Shown here: positions 8,625 through 17,054 of the stretch, piece by piece
How the letters are laid out: every line of letters starts with the position of its first letter
Numbering within the stretch: the first letter of the stretch is position 1
NCBI GenBank assembly: GCA_902785755.1
Contig: CACZZO010000013.1
Coordinates: 1-64,000 of the forward strand
DNA: 64,000 bases
From: an uncultured Bacteroidia bacterium
GTDB taxonomy: Bacteria; Bacteroidota; Bacteroidia; Bacteroidales; F082
Direction of reading: 5' to 3'
Made by a program: the position numbers and the translations under genes
The notes under the pieces: model-generated
Told to the model about the DNA's origin: nothing
Database searches by the model: none
Seen by the model: only the letters and a program-made list of their open reading frames with translations

Positions 8625-10355
8625 ATGAAACTAATGCACATTATAGCAGGCTTGTTATGGATTGGTCTCGGAGCTTCGTGTTCAAGAACCTTGGAATCTG
8701 AAATCGGTTGGCAGGAGAACAGTTGCCCACGTTTGGTAGTGGTTGACAGTCTTTTGCAGAGCAACCCAGACAGTGCTTTGAGGTATCTTGAGTGGTTTTA
8801 TGAGAGTTTTAGTCCCGCTCCGTCACCTGATTTTGAATACACGAGTTTGATGCTTTCGGAGGCCTGTTTCAAAGTGCGCCGCGAGGTGGCCCATTGTAAT
8901 GAAGTGGGTGCTGCTTTGGCTTATTTCGACAGCGTTTCCTCTGTTTACACCCACGACAAGGCTATGGCTTTTCTTTCCGCCCGCGCCCATTATATGTATG
9001 CCATTTGCATCAACAATGGCACTATATTCACCGACGATTCCCTCACGATGTTGGCCTGTCAAGAGTATTATAAGGCCTTGGCAATTATGGAGCAACATTT
9101 TGTCGAGGAGCAGATGGTGGGACACAAAGCGAGTTTCATTGCCCTGATTTATGCCCGATTGGCCAACATTTATTCCGACAAGTTCCTCATCGAGCCGACG
9201 GTTTATCTTTACAAGAATGTGCTGAAATACAAGAAGAAAGCCAACAATCCGCCTTCGAGTTTGGCCAACACCTTGTTTTTCTTGGGCTACGAGTTTGAGA
9301 AGTCGGAGCAGTTCGACAGTGCCTTGTATTATTACGACCGCTCGTTGGCAAGTATGAAAGACACGACAGGGGTGCTTTATCGAAATGTCATCAATCGGAA
9401 AGCGTTGTCGTCCTATCATTTGGCGCACGATGGACCGGCCTCCGTTGACGCGCTCAAACGCATTGCAACGGCTGGCAATGAGTTCGAAAAGTACGACCGT
9501 TATTTGGGCATTGGCTATATCTATAAACTTGATAAACAGTACGATTCGGCCATTGTTTATCTGAACAGGGTTTTCGAGGAGGCACCCAGTTTATTCTTGC
9601 GAACCCAAAGCGCTGATTATTTGCGTGAGATTTACGAGGAGGTTGGCGATTCGGAGCGAGCGGGAGAGTTTGCCCGTTTTGTGGCGCAAAACACGCCACC
9701 TGAATTTGGCACCAAGGCGGATGAATGGCGGTTTACAAGCCTGTTTCAGGAGTATTTGCAGCAGAAGCAGGAGAGTGCCCGACTTCGAGAGGCCAAGCAA
9801 GCCCGTGGTCGGATTGTGAAAACCATTGTGCCTTTGTTGGCCTTGCTCGCGGTGCTTGCGGTTTGGCTGCTGCTCAATCGGAAACGGCATCAACGCATTG
9901 AAGCAGAGAAAGAAGCCCTTTCGGGACGTTTGCAAGAGCAAGGTGAGGCACTTTCAGCAATGAAAAAGCGGATGGAAGCCGCCTCGTTTGCCGAGGAACC
10001 CGTCTGCCGCCTGATTATGGAGCGGGTGAATGAGGGGCAGTTCAAGTCGAAGGTGGATTACCTTGTTTATAAGGACTACGCCCTCACCAAGGAGCAACTG
10101 TTGGCTTTGCGCGAGGCTGCCGATGCCCATTTTGGAGCGTTCACCGCCCGACTCAAAAACGATTATCCCGCACTGACCAAAGGCGACATCGACTATTGCT
10201 GCCTTTATCTATTGGGCGTGGAGGAAGCCGACGTGGCCGCCTTGATGCAACGCGCTTTCAACACCGTTTGCGAACGCAGCCGCAAACTGAAAGGCATTTT
10301 CGGCAGCGACGAACCGCTTTCAACCATCTTACGCAGAATGGCAAAATCGGATTAA
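8625..10355 (+). CDS. Membrane-anchored TPR regulator with C-terminal HTH-like domain
   Basis: ATG 8625 chosen; ATG 8635 (MHIIAG) is equally possible because the TACTTTTG box ends only five bases before 8625. The product (576 aa) starts with a lipoprotein-type signal (LGASC), then a TPR-like helical region over about residues 30-380 (for example FDSALYYYDRSLASM and YDSAIVYLNRVFEEA), a transmembrane helix at about 398-418 (TIVPLLALLAVLAVWLLL), a charged coiled coil, and a C-terminal winged/HTH-like domain (LTKGDIDYCCLYLLGVEEADVAALMQRAFNTV). This is the one-component transmembrane regulator layout common in Bacteroidota. It probably senses an envelope signal and controls its own gene and the secreted-protein operon at 10472, since both carry the same operator. 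Confidence 0.8.
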   Translation: MKLMHIIAGLLWIGLGASCSRTLESEIGWQENSCPRLVVVDSLLQSNPDSALRYLEWFYESFSPAPSPDFEYTSLMLSEACFKVRREVAHCNEVGAALAYFDSVSSVYTHDKAMAFLSARAHYMYAICINNGTIFTDDSLTMLACQEYYKALAIMEQHFVEEQMVGHKASFIALIYARLANIYSDKFLIEPTVYLYKNVLKYKKKANNPPSSLANTLFFLGYEFEKSEQFDSALYYYDRSLASMKDTTGVLYRNVINRKALSSYHLAHDGPASVDALKRIATAGNEFEKYDRYLGIGYIYKLDKQYDSAIVYLNRVFEEAPSLFLRTQSADYLREIYEEVGDSERAGEFARFVAQNTPPEFGTKADEWRFTSLFQEYLQQKQESARLREAKQARGRIVKTIVPLLALLAVLAVWLLLNRKRHQRIEAEKEALSGRLQEQGEALSAMKKRMEAASFAEEPVCRLIMERVNEGQFKSKVDYLVYKDYALTKEQLLALREAADAHFGAFTARLKNDYPALTKGDIDYCCLYLLGVEEADVAALMQRAFNTVCERSRKLKGIFGSDEPLSTILRRMAKSD

Positions 10356-10380
10356 CCCACTGATTCCTATTTATTTAACG

Positions 10381-10415
10381 AAATCCGCACCAATCCGCAC
10401 CATCATTTCCTTGAC
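10381..10415 (+). promoter_or_regulatory. Operator-like direct repeat, copy 2 (secreted-protein operon promoter)
   Basis: Exact 35-bp duplicate of 8548-8582. It lies upstream of the TAGTTTTG box at 10434-10441. The distance from the repeat start to the -7 box is 53 bp here and 64 bp at copy 1, a difference of 11 bp, about one helical turn, so a bound regulator would face the polymerase in the same way. Confidence 0.7.
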
Positions 10416-10471
10416 TGCGGTTGGAGCTGTTTGTAGTTTTGCCGATGAAAAAACTACAAAACCCTACAACT

Positions 10472-11998
10472 ATGAAAAAGAAAGCATTTTTCTTGATGCT
10501 ATGCGCGATGAGCATGGCATCCGTGGCGCAGCAGCCACCCATCTCGCATGTCGAGGCCAACAATGTCAGAGCCACAATCCTTGGGAATGGGACATGTTTT
10601 GTTCCCCAACGGGATTGGGAAGATGGTCATAAAAGTTGCCCCACTTGGGAAGTACCTCAAGGTAGTGGCAAGGAAACCATTTTCCAACATGCCTTGTGGT
10701 TGGGTGGCTTGGATGCCGACGACAGCCTTCATCTGGCCGCGTTCACGTATGGTCAAATAGGTGAGGAGTATTGGTCAGGACCCCTAAAAACGACCGATGC
10801 TTCCATTGACCTGATGACGGCCTTGAAGTACCATCATGTATGGAACCTGACTCGTGTCGAAATCGACAATTTCATTGCCCATCACGGCAACGAGAATTAC
10901 GAGATTCCTGAAGACATACTCACTTGGCCGGCGCATGGTGAGGAAGGCTATGCCGAAAACATGGCGCCTTTTGTCGATGTGAACGGCGACAGCCATTACA
11001 ATCCCGCCGACGGCGACTATCCTGACATCAAAGGCGACCAATGCCTGTTTTTCATCTTCAACGACAATTGGGCCGCGCATACCGAAACTGGCGGAACACC
11101 TTTGGGTCTCGAAGTCCAAGCTATGGTCTACGCTTTCGATGCGCCAGACGATGAAGCCCTCAACAACACTATCTTCTTCAATTACAAGTTGTTCAATCGT
11201 TCTTCTTTTGATTACCATGATGTGTATTTGGGTCTCTGGAATGACTGGGACATCGGTTACGGTTGGGATGACTATGTCGGTTGCGATGTGCAGCGAGGCT
11301 CTTGTTTCTGCTACAACGGTACGCCTGTCGATGGTCAAGGACAGTCGTGGGCCTATGGCGACAATCCGCCCGTGCAGGTTTGCACCATATTGGCTGGGCC
11401 TTATATGGATGCTGATGGCCGCGATAATCCAACTTTTACTGGCGATTGCGAAGCCTTGTTTGACCAAACACATCCTTTGGACAAATATGCCTACAATGGG
11501 TTCAACTTCGGCAATGGCGTCGTTGATGACGAGCGGTTGGGGCTGTGTGGGTTCATGTTTGGCAACAATTATAATCCTTCTGGCGTTCCAAGTTATCCTC
11601 CTGATTGGTACAATTATTTGCATTGCAAGTGGAAAAACGGCAATCACATGCAGTATGGCGGTAATGGATACGCTGGAGCAGGGGTGGCCGGTCCTGATTG
11701 CAATTTCGCCTATCCTGGCGACAGCGACTTATGCAATTTCGGCACTAATGGCATCGCACCCAACGATGGATACAATACCCAAGACAAATATTGGACGGAA
11801 GAACAATGCGAAAGCCAACCTTATGACAGAAGAGGTCTGGCAATCGTTGGACCTTTCAGTTTCGGCAGCGGGAGCGTGCAAGAACTGGACTATGCGATGA
11901 TTACTGTTTGGAAAAACGACAGCCAGACTGCCCTTGAGCGCAAAGGTGCCATCATCGACCATATAAGGGATTTGTTCAACAGCAACTTTGGAAAATAA
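10472..11998 (+). CDS. Secreted surface protein without its own T9SS sorting domain
   Basis: ATG 10472 starts a clear signal peptide (MKKKAFFLMLCAMSMASVAQ). The mature 490-aa domain contains ALWLGGLDADDSLHLAAFTYG and the repeated DxDGD-like and NPADGDYPDIKGDQ segments, a module I recall from large Bacteroidota surface proteins that normally end in a T9SS domain. Here the chain stops (FNSNFGK) without the sorting domain. The next gene, starting 22 bases later, ends with such a domain. The two are co-transcribed from the TAGTTTTG promoter at 10434. Many cysteines suggest disulfides. Molecular function unknown. Confidence 0.7.
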   Translation: MKKKAFFLMLCAMSMASVAQQPPISHVEANNVRATILGNGTCFVPQRDWEDGHKSCPTWEVPQGSGKETIFQHALWLGGLDADDSLHLAAFTYGQIGEEYWSGPLKTTDASIDLMTALKYHHVWNLTRVEIDNFIAHHGNENYEIPEDILTWPAHGEEGYAENMAPFVDVNGDSHYNPADGDYPDIKGDQCLFFIFNDNWAAHTETGGTPLGLEVQAMVYAFDAPDDEALNNTIFFNYKLFNRSSFDYHDVYLGLWNDWDIGYGWDDYVGCDVQRGSCFCYNGTPVDGQGQSWAYGDNPPVQVCTILAGPYMDADGRDNPTFTGDCEALFDQTHPLDKYAYNGFNFGNGVVDDERLGLCGFMFGNNYNPSGVPSYPPDWYNYLHCKWKNGNHMQYGGNGYAGAGVAGPDCNFAYPGDSDLCNFGTNGIAPNDGYNTQDKYWTEEQCESQPYDRRGLAIVGPFSFGSGSVQELDYAMITVWKNDSQTALERKGAIIDHIRDLFNSNFGK

Positions 11999-12020
11999 CA
12001 GAATGTCTAACCATTTAACA

Positions 12021-13418
12021 ATGAATAAGATGAAGAAACTTTATATCATAATGATGCTTCTTTTGGCGGGCATCATGGTCGAGGCCCAGACCAGCGTTTG
12101 GGACGGCAGCAGAAAACTCTGGACAAGAGGAAGCGGTACGGAAGGCGACCCCTATCTGATTGAGACGGCAGCTCAATTGGCGTTTCTTTCCTATATGGTC
12201 AATAAGGATTACGATACGCAAGGTTTGTATTTCCGCCTTACAACCGACATCGACCTGAACGGCAGCGAAAACCAACCATGGATACCGATTGGCTTGTACA
12301 ACAGGGGATTCGATGAGGACGGTTGCGACAGGGGAGTTGCAAATAATGCAAGCTATTATGCTCCTCGCACAATGTTTAGAGGCTGTTTTGACGGTGGCGG
12401 CCACCGTATTTCCAACATTTACGTCGATAACGAAGGAGGTTATGCGGGCTTGTTCGGTTATGCCGACTCCTGGGTTGTTGGAGACACTGTGGTGATAGAG
12501 AATGTTTTCGTTACCAATGGCTATATTAAAGGAGATGAAAGCGGAGGCATTGTCGGCCATGGCGGAATAGTCATTGTCTCTCGTTGCAGAAATGGCGCTG
12601 ATATTGAGGGTAATAGCGTTGGAGGTATTATGGGGGTTGGAGGCAAAATGGTCAGTAATTGCTCCAATATTGGCCGACTTAAAGGTGTCAGTGCAGGTGG
12701 AATTGCGGGCATGATGTCAGCGGCTGAAATCTCCGAGTGTTTCAACGAAGGCGACGTTGAGGCAAGCAGGCTCGGTGGCGGCATTCTTTCCAATTCTAAC
12801 AGGTCAATGATCGACAATTGTTACAACATAGGCAATGTGTCCGCAATTGGCGACACGTCAACCTATTATCCTGCCGCTGGTGGTTTGTTGGGCATTGTTG
12901 CCATTCGCAGTGAGGCCAAGAACAGTTATAGTGTTGGAGAAATCACAGGGAACTATCATGTTGGATGTTTGCTTGGATTCACCAGTCAACCCGAAAACAC
13001 GATCTTCGAGAATTGTTACTACCTCAATGTTTGTTCAGGCAACGAGCATGGTACACCAAAAAGCGCGGAAGAGATGCGTGCCGAAACTTTTGTGAATGTG
13101 CTCAATCAAGGCGATGTCGTTTGGGGCTTTGACGTGAACCATATCAACGATGGCTTCCCTGTTTTGGTCAGAACCGACCTCTCCGTTGACAGTCATGCAG
13201 AAAAAGAACTGATTATCTATCCTAATCCAACCAGTGGAATGGTAATTATAGAGGGAAAGGAAGTTGCCCAAGTGCAGGTTTACAATATTCTTGGTCAGGT
13301 GGTTAGGACATTCAGCTCTAACAGGATTAATGTAGGTGATTTACGGGAAGGCATTTATCTGTTGCAGATTACCGATAGGGAAGGCTTGACTCATTCTACA
13401 AAGTTGGTGGTGGAATGA
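12021..13418 (+). CDS. GLUG-repeat surface protein with T9SS C-terminal sorting domain
   Basis: Starts at ATG 12021 or 12030; both give a signal peptide (KKLYIIMMLLLAGIMVEAQ). The middle holds repeated GLUG-type motifs (GGYAGLFGYADSW, ESGGIVGHGG, SVGGIMGVGG, SAGGIAGMM, AGGLLGI), which form a beta-helix-like adhesin fold. The C-terminus is a type A T9SS sorting domain: IIYPNPTSGMVIIEG, VQVYNILGQVV, LREGIYLLQI and a final TKLVVE. The product is thus expected to be exported through the outer membrane and anchored on the cell surface. Second gene of the operon controlled by the TPR regulator's operator. Confidence 0.85.
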   Translation: MNKMKKLYIIMMLLLAGIMVEAQTSVWDGSRKLWTRGSGTEGDPYLIETAAQLAFLSYMVNKDYDTQGLYFRLTTDIDLNGSENQPWIPIGLYNRGFDEDGCDRGVANNASYYAPRTMFRGCFDGGGHRISNIYVDNEGGYAGLFGYADSWVVGDTVVIENVFVTNGYIKGDESGGIVGHGGIVIVSRCRNGADIEGNSVGGIMGVGGKMVSNCSNIGRLKGVSAGGIAGMMSAAEISECFNEGDVEASRLGGGILSNSNRSMIDNCYNIGNVSAIGDTSTYYPAAGGLLGIVAIRSEAKNSYSVGEITGNYHVGCLLGFTSQPENTIFENCYYLNVCSGNEHGTPKSAEEMRAETFVNVLNQGDVVWGFDVNHINDGFPVLVRTDLSVDSHAEKELIIYPNPTSGMVIIEGKEVAQVQVYNILGQVVRTFSSNRINVGDLREGIYLLQITDREGLTHSTKLVVE

Positions 13419-13425
13419 ATGATAA

Positions 13426-13466
13426 AAGCCTCGCCACGGATGAAAATGTGGCGAGGCTTTTTTTGT
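13426..13466 (+). terminator. Strong rho-independent terminator
   Basis: A 13-bp perfect stem, AAAGCCTCGCCAC / GTGGCGAGGCTTT, with a 10-base loop and a T run, eight bases after the T9SS gene. It closes the secreted-protein operon. Confidence 0.9.
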
Positions 13467-13497
13467 GTCTAATGGCTTGGGCGGCCAACAGATAATA

Positions 13498-14841
13498 TTA
13501 CAGAATGAGTTGCTCCGGCACTCGATGCTCCAAAAACATCACATAATAAATTGGCAAATAGGTGATTATGCCTTTTGAGCGGATTTCTCTCTCGTTTGAC
13601 AAGACGATTCCGCGCTTGATTTTGTAGTCTTCATTGGTCGCAAACGCATTGAGCGCACGATGGATTTGATAGTCCTTGCCCGACTTCACCTCGATGGGCA
13701 GCACGGAAAGGCTTTCGTAGTCGTCAACGATATAGTCAACCTCGCCTTTGGCCTTGTTGTCGTAATAAAACAGCTCATGCCCGTGTGCCCTGAGTTCCGA
13801 GGCGACCACGCTTTCGTACACGCTTCCCAAATTCACGCTCAGTTCGTCGTTCAATATGGCCGCCACATTATATTGATACAAAATGTTAGTGAGCAACCCT
13901 ACATCGTTGATATACAGTTTAATAAGATTTTTACTTGCTGATTCAACCAAAGGAAACGTCGGTGAGGAAATGGCCTTCACATCCAAAGTGATGCCCGAAC
14001 TGACCAAATACTCAATCTCATCAGCGTAGTCTTTCCAACGTTTGTCGCCGCCTTCTATGGCCTTGTAAACGAGGCGTTTCTTCTTGTTTTCCATGTTGGA
14101 CGGAATCATGTTGTAAACGCTCATGATTTTCAGTTTGTGCTCCTCGTCGTATTGCGAAGCATCAAGCGCGTAAAGATGTCGGATGTCGTCGTGTATCTTC
14201 CTGACAGCCACGATGTTCCTTGAATCGAGATACTCATTGACCGCATCGGGCATTCCACCTATTAATAAATAACGTTTGAACAGGTCGAGCATCCATGCAT
14301 GAAGGTTTTCCTCCAACGATTCCTTATTTTCAAACCTTCTCCGCAATTCGTCGATGGCAGCCTCTCCAAAGCCGTTGGCCCACAAAAACTCCTCAAAGTC
14401 AAGTTGGTACATGTGTTTTATCTCCAAACTTCCTACTGGGATGGAAACCGTTTGCCGCAAGGTGACTCCCAATTGTGAGCCGCTGGCGATGTAGGTGAAG
14501 CGGTCGTCCTCCTTGAGGAATTTCACCATGGTGAGCATGTGCGGATAGGCTTGTATTTCGTCCAAAAAGACCAAAGTGTTGGCTTTTTCGCGCATTTTCT
14601 CTCCGGCGATGGTGCTGAGTTGGAAATAGAATTTCTCGATGGTGTTGGCTTCGGCGAAAACCTTCGGGCCGTTCTTGTCTTTGGCAAAGTTCACTTCGAT
14701 GAAATTGGGAAACAGGCGTTGCCCTACTTCGCGTATGATGTAGGACTTCCCGATTTGTCTTGCTCCATCGATGACGAGCATCTTGTTCGAGTTGCTTTTC
14801 AGATATTGTTCGATGTATGCTTGTATCTTCCTTTTCAGCAT
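13498..14841 (-). CDS. AAA ATPase with DUF4143-type C-terminal nuclease-like domain (ATPase A)
   Basis: The 447-aa protein has Walker A GARQIGKS, Walker B LVFLDEIQ, a sensor-like ASGSQLGV segment, and a C-terminal PD-(D/E)xK-like region (GEVDYIVDDYESLSVLPIEVKSGK). This is the AAA_14/DUF4143 family, abundant and often horizontally acquired in Bacteroidota; the biochemical role is not established, though linked by association to defence or toxin-antitoxin loci. Promoter TATCTTTGC (minus strand, 14869-14862) lies inside the last of four 33-bp-spaced direct repeats. It is followed by the terminator of the opposite operon and neighbours the AbiE pair, so this is an accessory block. Confidence 0.85.
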   Translation of the reverse strand: MLKRKIQAYIEQYLKSNSNKMLVIDGARQIGKSYIIREVGQRLFPNFIEVNFAKDKNGPKVFAEANTIEKFYFQLSTIAGEKMREKANTLVFLDEIQAYPHMLTMVKFLKEDDRFTYIASGSQLGVTLRQTVSIPVGSLEIKHMYQLDFEEFLWANGFGEAAIDELRRRFENKESLEENLHAWMLDLFKRYLLIGGMPDAVNEYLDSRNIVAVRKIHDDIRHLYALDASQYDEEHKLKIMSVYNMIPSNMENKKKRLVYKAIEGGDKRWKDYADEIEYLVSSGITLDVKAISSPTFPLVESASKNLIKLYINDVGLLTNILYQYNVAAILNDELSVNLGSVYESVVASELRAHGHELFYYDNKAKGEVDYIVDDYESLSVLPIEVKSGKDYQIHRALNAFATNEDYKIKRGIVLSNEREIRSKGIITYLPIYYVMFLEHRVPEQLIL

Positions 14842-14869
14842 GTTACAAAGTTTTTACGCCGCAAAGATA

Positions 14870-14979
14870 CGCTTTTCCAACAAATCTGAAACAAAAAACT
14901 TGCGCTTTTCCAAGAAATCTCACATCAAAATTATACGCTTTTCCAAAGTTTTTGGAGTGAAAATACTACGCTTTTCCAA
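14870..14979 (-). repeat. Four direct repeats with exact 33-bp period at the promoter of ATPase A
   Basis: CGCTTTTCCAA occurs at 14870, 14903, 14936 and 14969 (plus-strand starts), i.e. TTGGAAAAGCG in the gene direction, each separated by 22 bp of variable AT-rich sequence. Each copy is followed by a promoter-like GTAnnTTTTG, and the copy nearest the gene is fused to the functional-looking TATCTTTGC box. No spacer acquisition features are present, so this is not CRISPR; an operator array is more likely. Confidence 0.75.
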
Positions 14980-14986
14980 GAAACAC

Positions 14987-15682
14987 TTAATCCAAGACAG
15001 GAAATGCCTTGAAAAAAGTCAACAAGGAAATGGTTTCTTTGCGCAGTTTGGTTTTGGCGAATTTCTTGGTTTCCCCATCGGTCAGTTCCCCTAAGCCGTT
15101 CATAATGGTTTTGTCGCTGACTTGTTCCAGCGCGTCAATGCAATGTTGGATATGCTCTTGCAAGGGCATTCCCATCCTGCTTTCCACAATGTTTGCGTTA
15201 ATGGGCGTTTGAGAGTTCAGGAAAAACCAACAATCAAACACATCGCGCCCCGTGATTTCGTTTCGGTCGAGCAGGGCGCAGAGTTTGTGTGCGAACATGT
15301 CCGACTTGACCAACACTTTCATGTCAATGCCCAACAAATTCTTGACTTCATAATGGTTGTCGTATTGTCGGTTCGAAATTTCCACTTTCAGTTTCCGCTC
15401 GTTTTGTCCATAATCCAAAACAAAGACCGCCCCATAGAATTTCAAAGCCTCATCGTGAATTGTGCCGTATTTCAGCAGTGTTTTCTTGACTTTCTCGTAC
15501 ACCTCTTTTTCCTTGTCCGTATCGAGCAGGTTGAAATCCAAATCGACTGAAAAACGGGGCAAACCGTAGAAAAACATCAATGCGGTTCCACCTTTGAAAG
15601 CGAGGCAATCCGCTAATTCAGCATCCGAAAACAGGTCTTTCAGGATTTGCAACATAAAGAATTTGTGCTTGTTAGTGTCCAT
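14987..15682 (-). CDS. abiEii: AbiEii-type nucleotidyltransferase toxin
   Basis: Start set at ATG 15682 (MDTNKHKFFMLQILKDLF), eight bases after the end of the partner gene; the longer ORF would run through the partner's coding sequence. The 231-aa product carries the nucleotidyltransferase signature FKGGTALMFFYGLPRFSVDLDF (GG-T/S then D-x-D) and later KSDMFAHKLCALLDR. AbiEii-type toxins transfer nucleotides, reported onto tRNA, and cause abortive infection or growth arrest; with AbiEi they form a type IV toxin-antitoxin system. Complete and apparently functional. Confidence 0.88.
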   Translation of the reverse strand: MDTNKHKFFMLQILKDLFSDAELADCLAFKGGTALMFFYGLPRFSVDLDFNLLDTDKEKEVYEKVKKTLLKYGTIHDEALKFYGAVFVLDYGQNERKLKVEISNRQYDNHYEVKNLLGIDMKVLVKSDMFAHKLCALLDRNEITGRDVFDCWFFLNSQTPINANIVESRMGMPLQEHIQHCIDALEQVSDKTIMNGLGELTDGETKKFAKTKLRKETISLLTFFKAFPVLD

Positions 15683-15690
15683 AGTCCTGA

Positions 15691-16260
15691 TTATTTGAAT
15701 AGTTCCTTGACCCTTTCGTTCAACCGTTGGGATTGATAAATGGGAAGTAATTGCATGACACGCCTCTTGCTGACGGCACGGAGGTTGTCGAAATAACATT
15801 CTGAATTCAGGTACATCATGTCGAGCAAAGCCCTTTCGGGGGTGGCGATACTGATATTGTCGCGCAATTCGATGCCTTCCAGATTGTATAGGATTTCGCT
15901 TTTGATTTGCCTATAACGGAAAGTCCGTCCATCCATTTCAATCTCGCGGCTCAGATAACTGACTGAGGTAATGGCCGAATCGTACTGGAAAATGACCCCT
16001 TCCCGTTGAAGCACATACTCCAAAGAAATGTAGGACGGCACAAACACCAAGCCCGCCAATTCCTCCGGGTTATAGTGCTTTTTGGCATAAATCCCTTTTC
16101 GCGGATTGAGCAGAAGCCCTTTTTGGACATAATAATTCAACTTTTTGGAGAGAGAATCATCTCTTTTCTCGTTGAGCAACAGCGCAATGCTATTGGTGTT
16201 GAATGCCGTTCTTGGCACATCACCAAGACCTAAAATGATATTTTTTTGCGAACCAATCAT
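15691..16260 (-). CDS. abiEi: AbiEi-type antitoxin / transcriptional autoregulator
   Basis: ATG 16260 (MIGSQKNII) chosen because the upstream ATG at 16296 overlaps the TATTTTTGC promoter box (minus strand 16293-16286). The 189-aa product has an N-terminal winged-helix region (LSKKLNYYVQKGLLLNPRKGIYAKK), then the AbiEi core (YISLEYVLQREGVIFQ, ATPERALLDMMYLN). The family represses its own promoter and neutralises AbiEii. A perfect 14-bp palindrome at 16314-16327, upstream of the promoter box, is a candidate operator. Confidence 0.88.
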   Translation of the reverse strand: MIGSQKNIILGLGDVPRTAFNTNSIALLLNEKRDDSLSKKLNYYVQKGLLLNPRKGIYAKKHYNPEELAGLVFVPSYISLEYVLQREGVIFQYDSAITSVSYLSREIEMDGRTFRYRQIKSEILYNLEGIELRDNISIATPERALLDMMYLNSECYFDNLRAVSKRRVMQLLPIYQSQRLNERVKELFK

Positions 16261-16313
16261 CCGAAATTTTCGTATTTTCAGTTCGCAAAAATACACAATT
16301 TCCAGAATGTGAG

Positions 16314-16327
16314 ATACAAATTTGTAT
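16314..16327. promoter_or_regulatory. Perfect palindrome, candidate AbiEi operator
   Basis: ATACAAATTTGTAT is a perfect 14-bp palindrome centred about 24 bases upstream of the abiEi -7 box, roughly over the -33 region. Confidence 0.5.
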
Positions 16328-16357
16328 GTTTTTCATTTTGGAGAGAAGTGTTTTGAG

Positions 16358-16456
16358 TTATTTGTCTCCATAATGCCCGTATGCTGAAACTACCTCCACA
16401 ATGACGACATCATTGTAGATCTTGTAAACAAGTCTGTACTTAACCTTGTAGCTCAT
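16358..16456 (-). pseudogene. C-terminal remnant of a RelE/ParE-superfamily toxin
   Basis: A 32-codon frame overlaps the end of the antitoxin gene by 17 bases and reads MSYKVKYRLVYKIYNDVVIV then EVVSAYGHYGDK, which resembles the last strands of RelE/YoeB/ParE toxins (RLVYKI..., GHY). Normal toxins are 80-110 aa, so the N-terminal two thirds are missing, and the fragment begins within the antitoxin's last codons. The simplest reading is a deletion that fused the antitoxin end to the toxin tail. The toxin sub-family cannot be decided from so little. Confidence 0.5.
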
Positions 16457-16787
16457 GCTCGATTCTGGTTAGGAAATCATCCAACGACTCGTTAGGAAGC
16501 ATCTCATGGGAAGTTGCCTCACCGCTTTTTGTTTCTTTCAGCCTCTTTTCTATCATGTCTATATTCCTTTGGTCGGCGAAGAATGGGTCGCCGCTTGGAC
16601 TGATTTCGTAAGGGTCGCGGCGGAATTCAGGTGGAATGTTGAGTATGGCATCCTCTCTCTTTACCGGCTTGATGCTGACCTTGAACGAGCCGTGGTCGCG
16701 GGTCTTGACGATGAAATCGTCGCCGTTTGACTCCGTGAAATAACTCATCATATTCGTCCTAAAATCTCTGCTGCTGACTACAATCAT
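16440..16787 (-). CDS. Phd/YefM-type antitoxin (toxin partner broken)
   Basis: The 115-aa product begins MIVVSSRDFRTNMMSYFTE, the classic Phd/YefM DNA-binding N-terminus, followed by a charged, probably disordered C-terminal region that would bind a toxin. A TATTTTTGC promoter box (minus strand 16821-16814) and an upstream 18-bp palindrome fit autoregulation. The gene immediately downstream is only a toxin remnant, so this antitoxin is now an orphan, or its final residues derive from the deletion. Confidence 0.75.
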   Translation of the reverse strand: MIVVSSRDFRTNMMSYFTESNGDDFIVKTRDHGSFKVSIKPVKREDAILNIPPEFRRDPYEISPSGDPFFADQRNIDMIEKRLKETKSGEATSHEMLPNESLDDFLTRIEHELQG

Positions 16788-16842
16788 GGTGTTTTCCTTT
16801 CCTTTTTGTGCTGCAAAAATACACCATTTTTCGATTTCTTAC

Positions 16843-16860
16843 CATTTTGGTACCAAAATG
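16843..16860. promoter_or_regulatory. Palindromic operator upstream of the Phd-type antitoxin
   Basis: CATTTTGGTACCAAAATG is a perfect 18-bp palindrome, flanked on each side by further ATGGTA/TACCAT half sites, lying just upstream of the antitoxin promoter box. Phd-family antitoxins bind such palindromes. Confidence 0.6.
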
Positions 16861-17054
16861 ATACCATTTTTTGTTATTTTCAGTTATGTGTAACCCATCC
16901 GTTTACACTTCCGACAACCAAAAAGGGCAAATTTTCGCGCCAAATGGATGACACCGAAAATGAGTGCGATATAATGTTGAATTTTATCTTTGCGAAGTAA
17001 AATACTAACCCTAAAACCGACGCGCCCGATGGGATAGAACTGGGCAATAATAAA

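Noticed and set aside
14870..14979. Regularly spaced repeats as a possible CRISPR array
   Set aside because: Repeat core is only 11 bp with 22-bp spacers, there are four units, no cas genes, and the last unit is part of a promoter.
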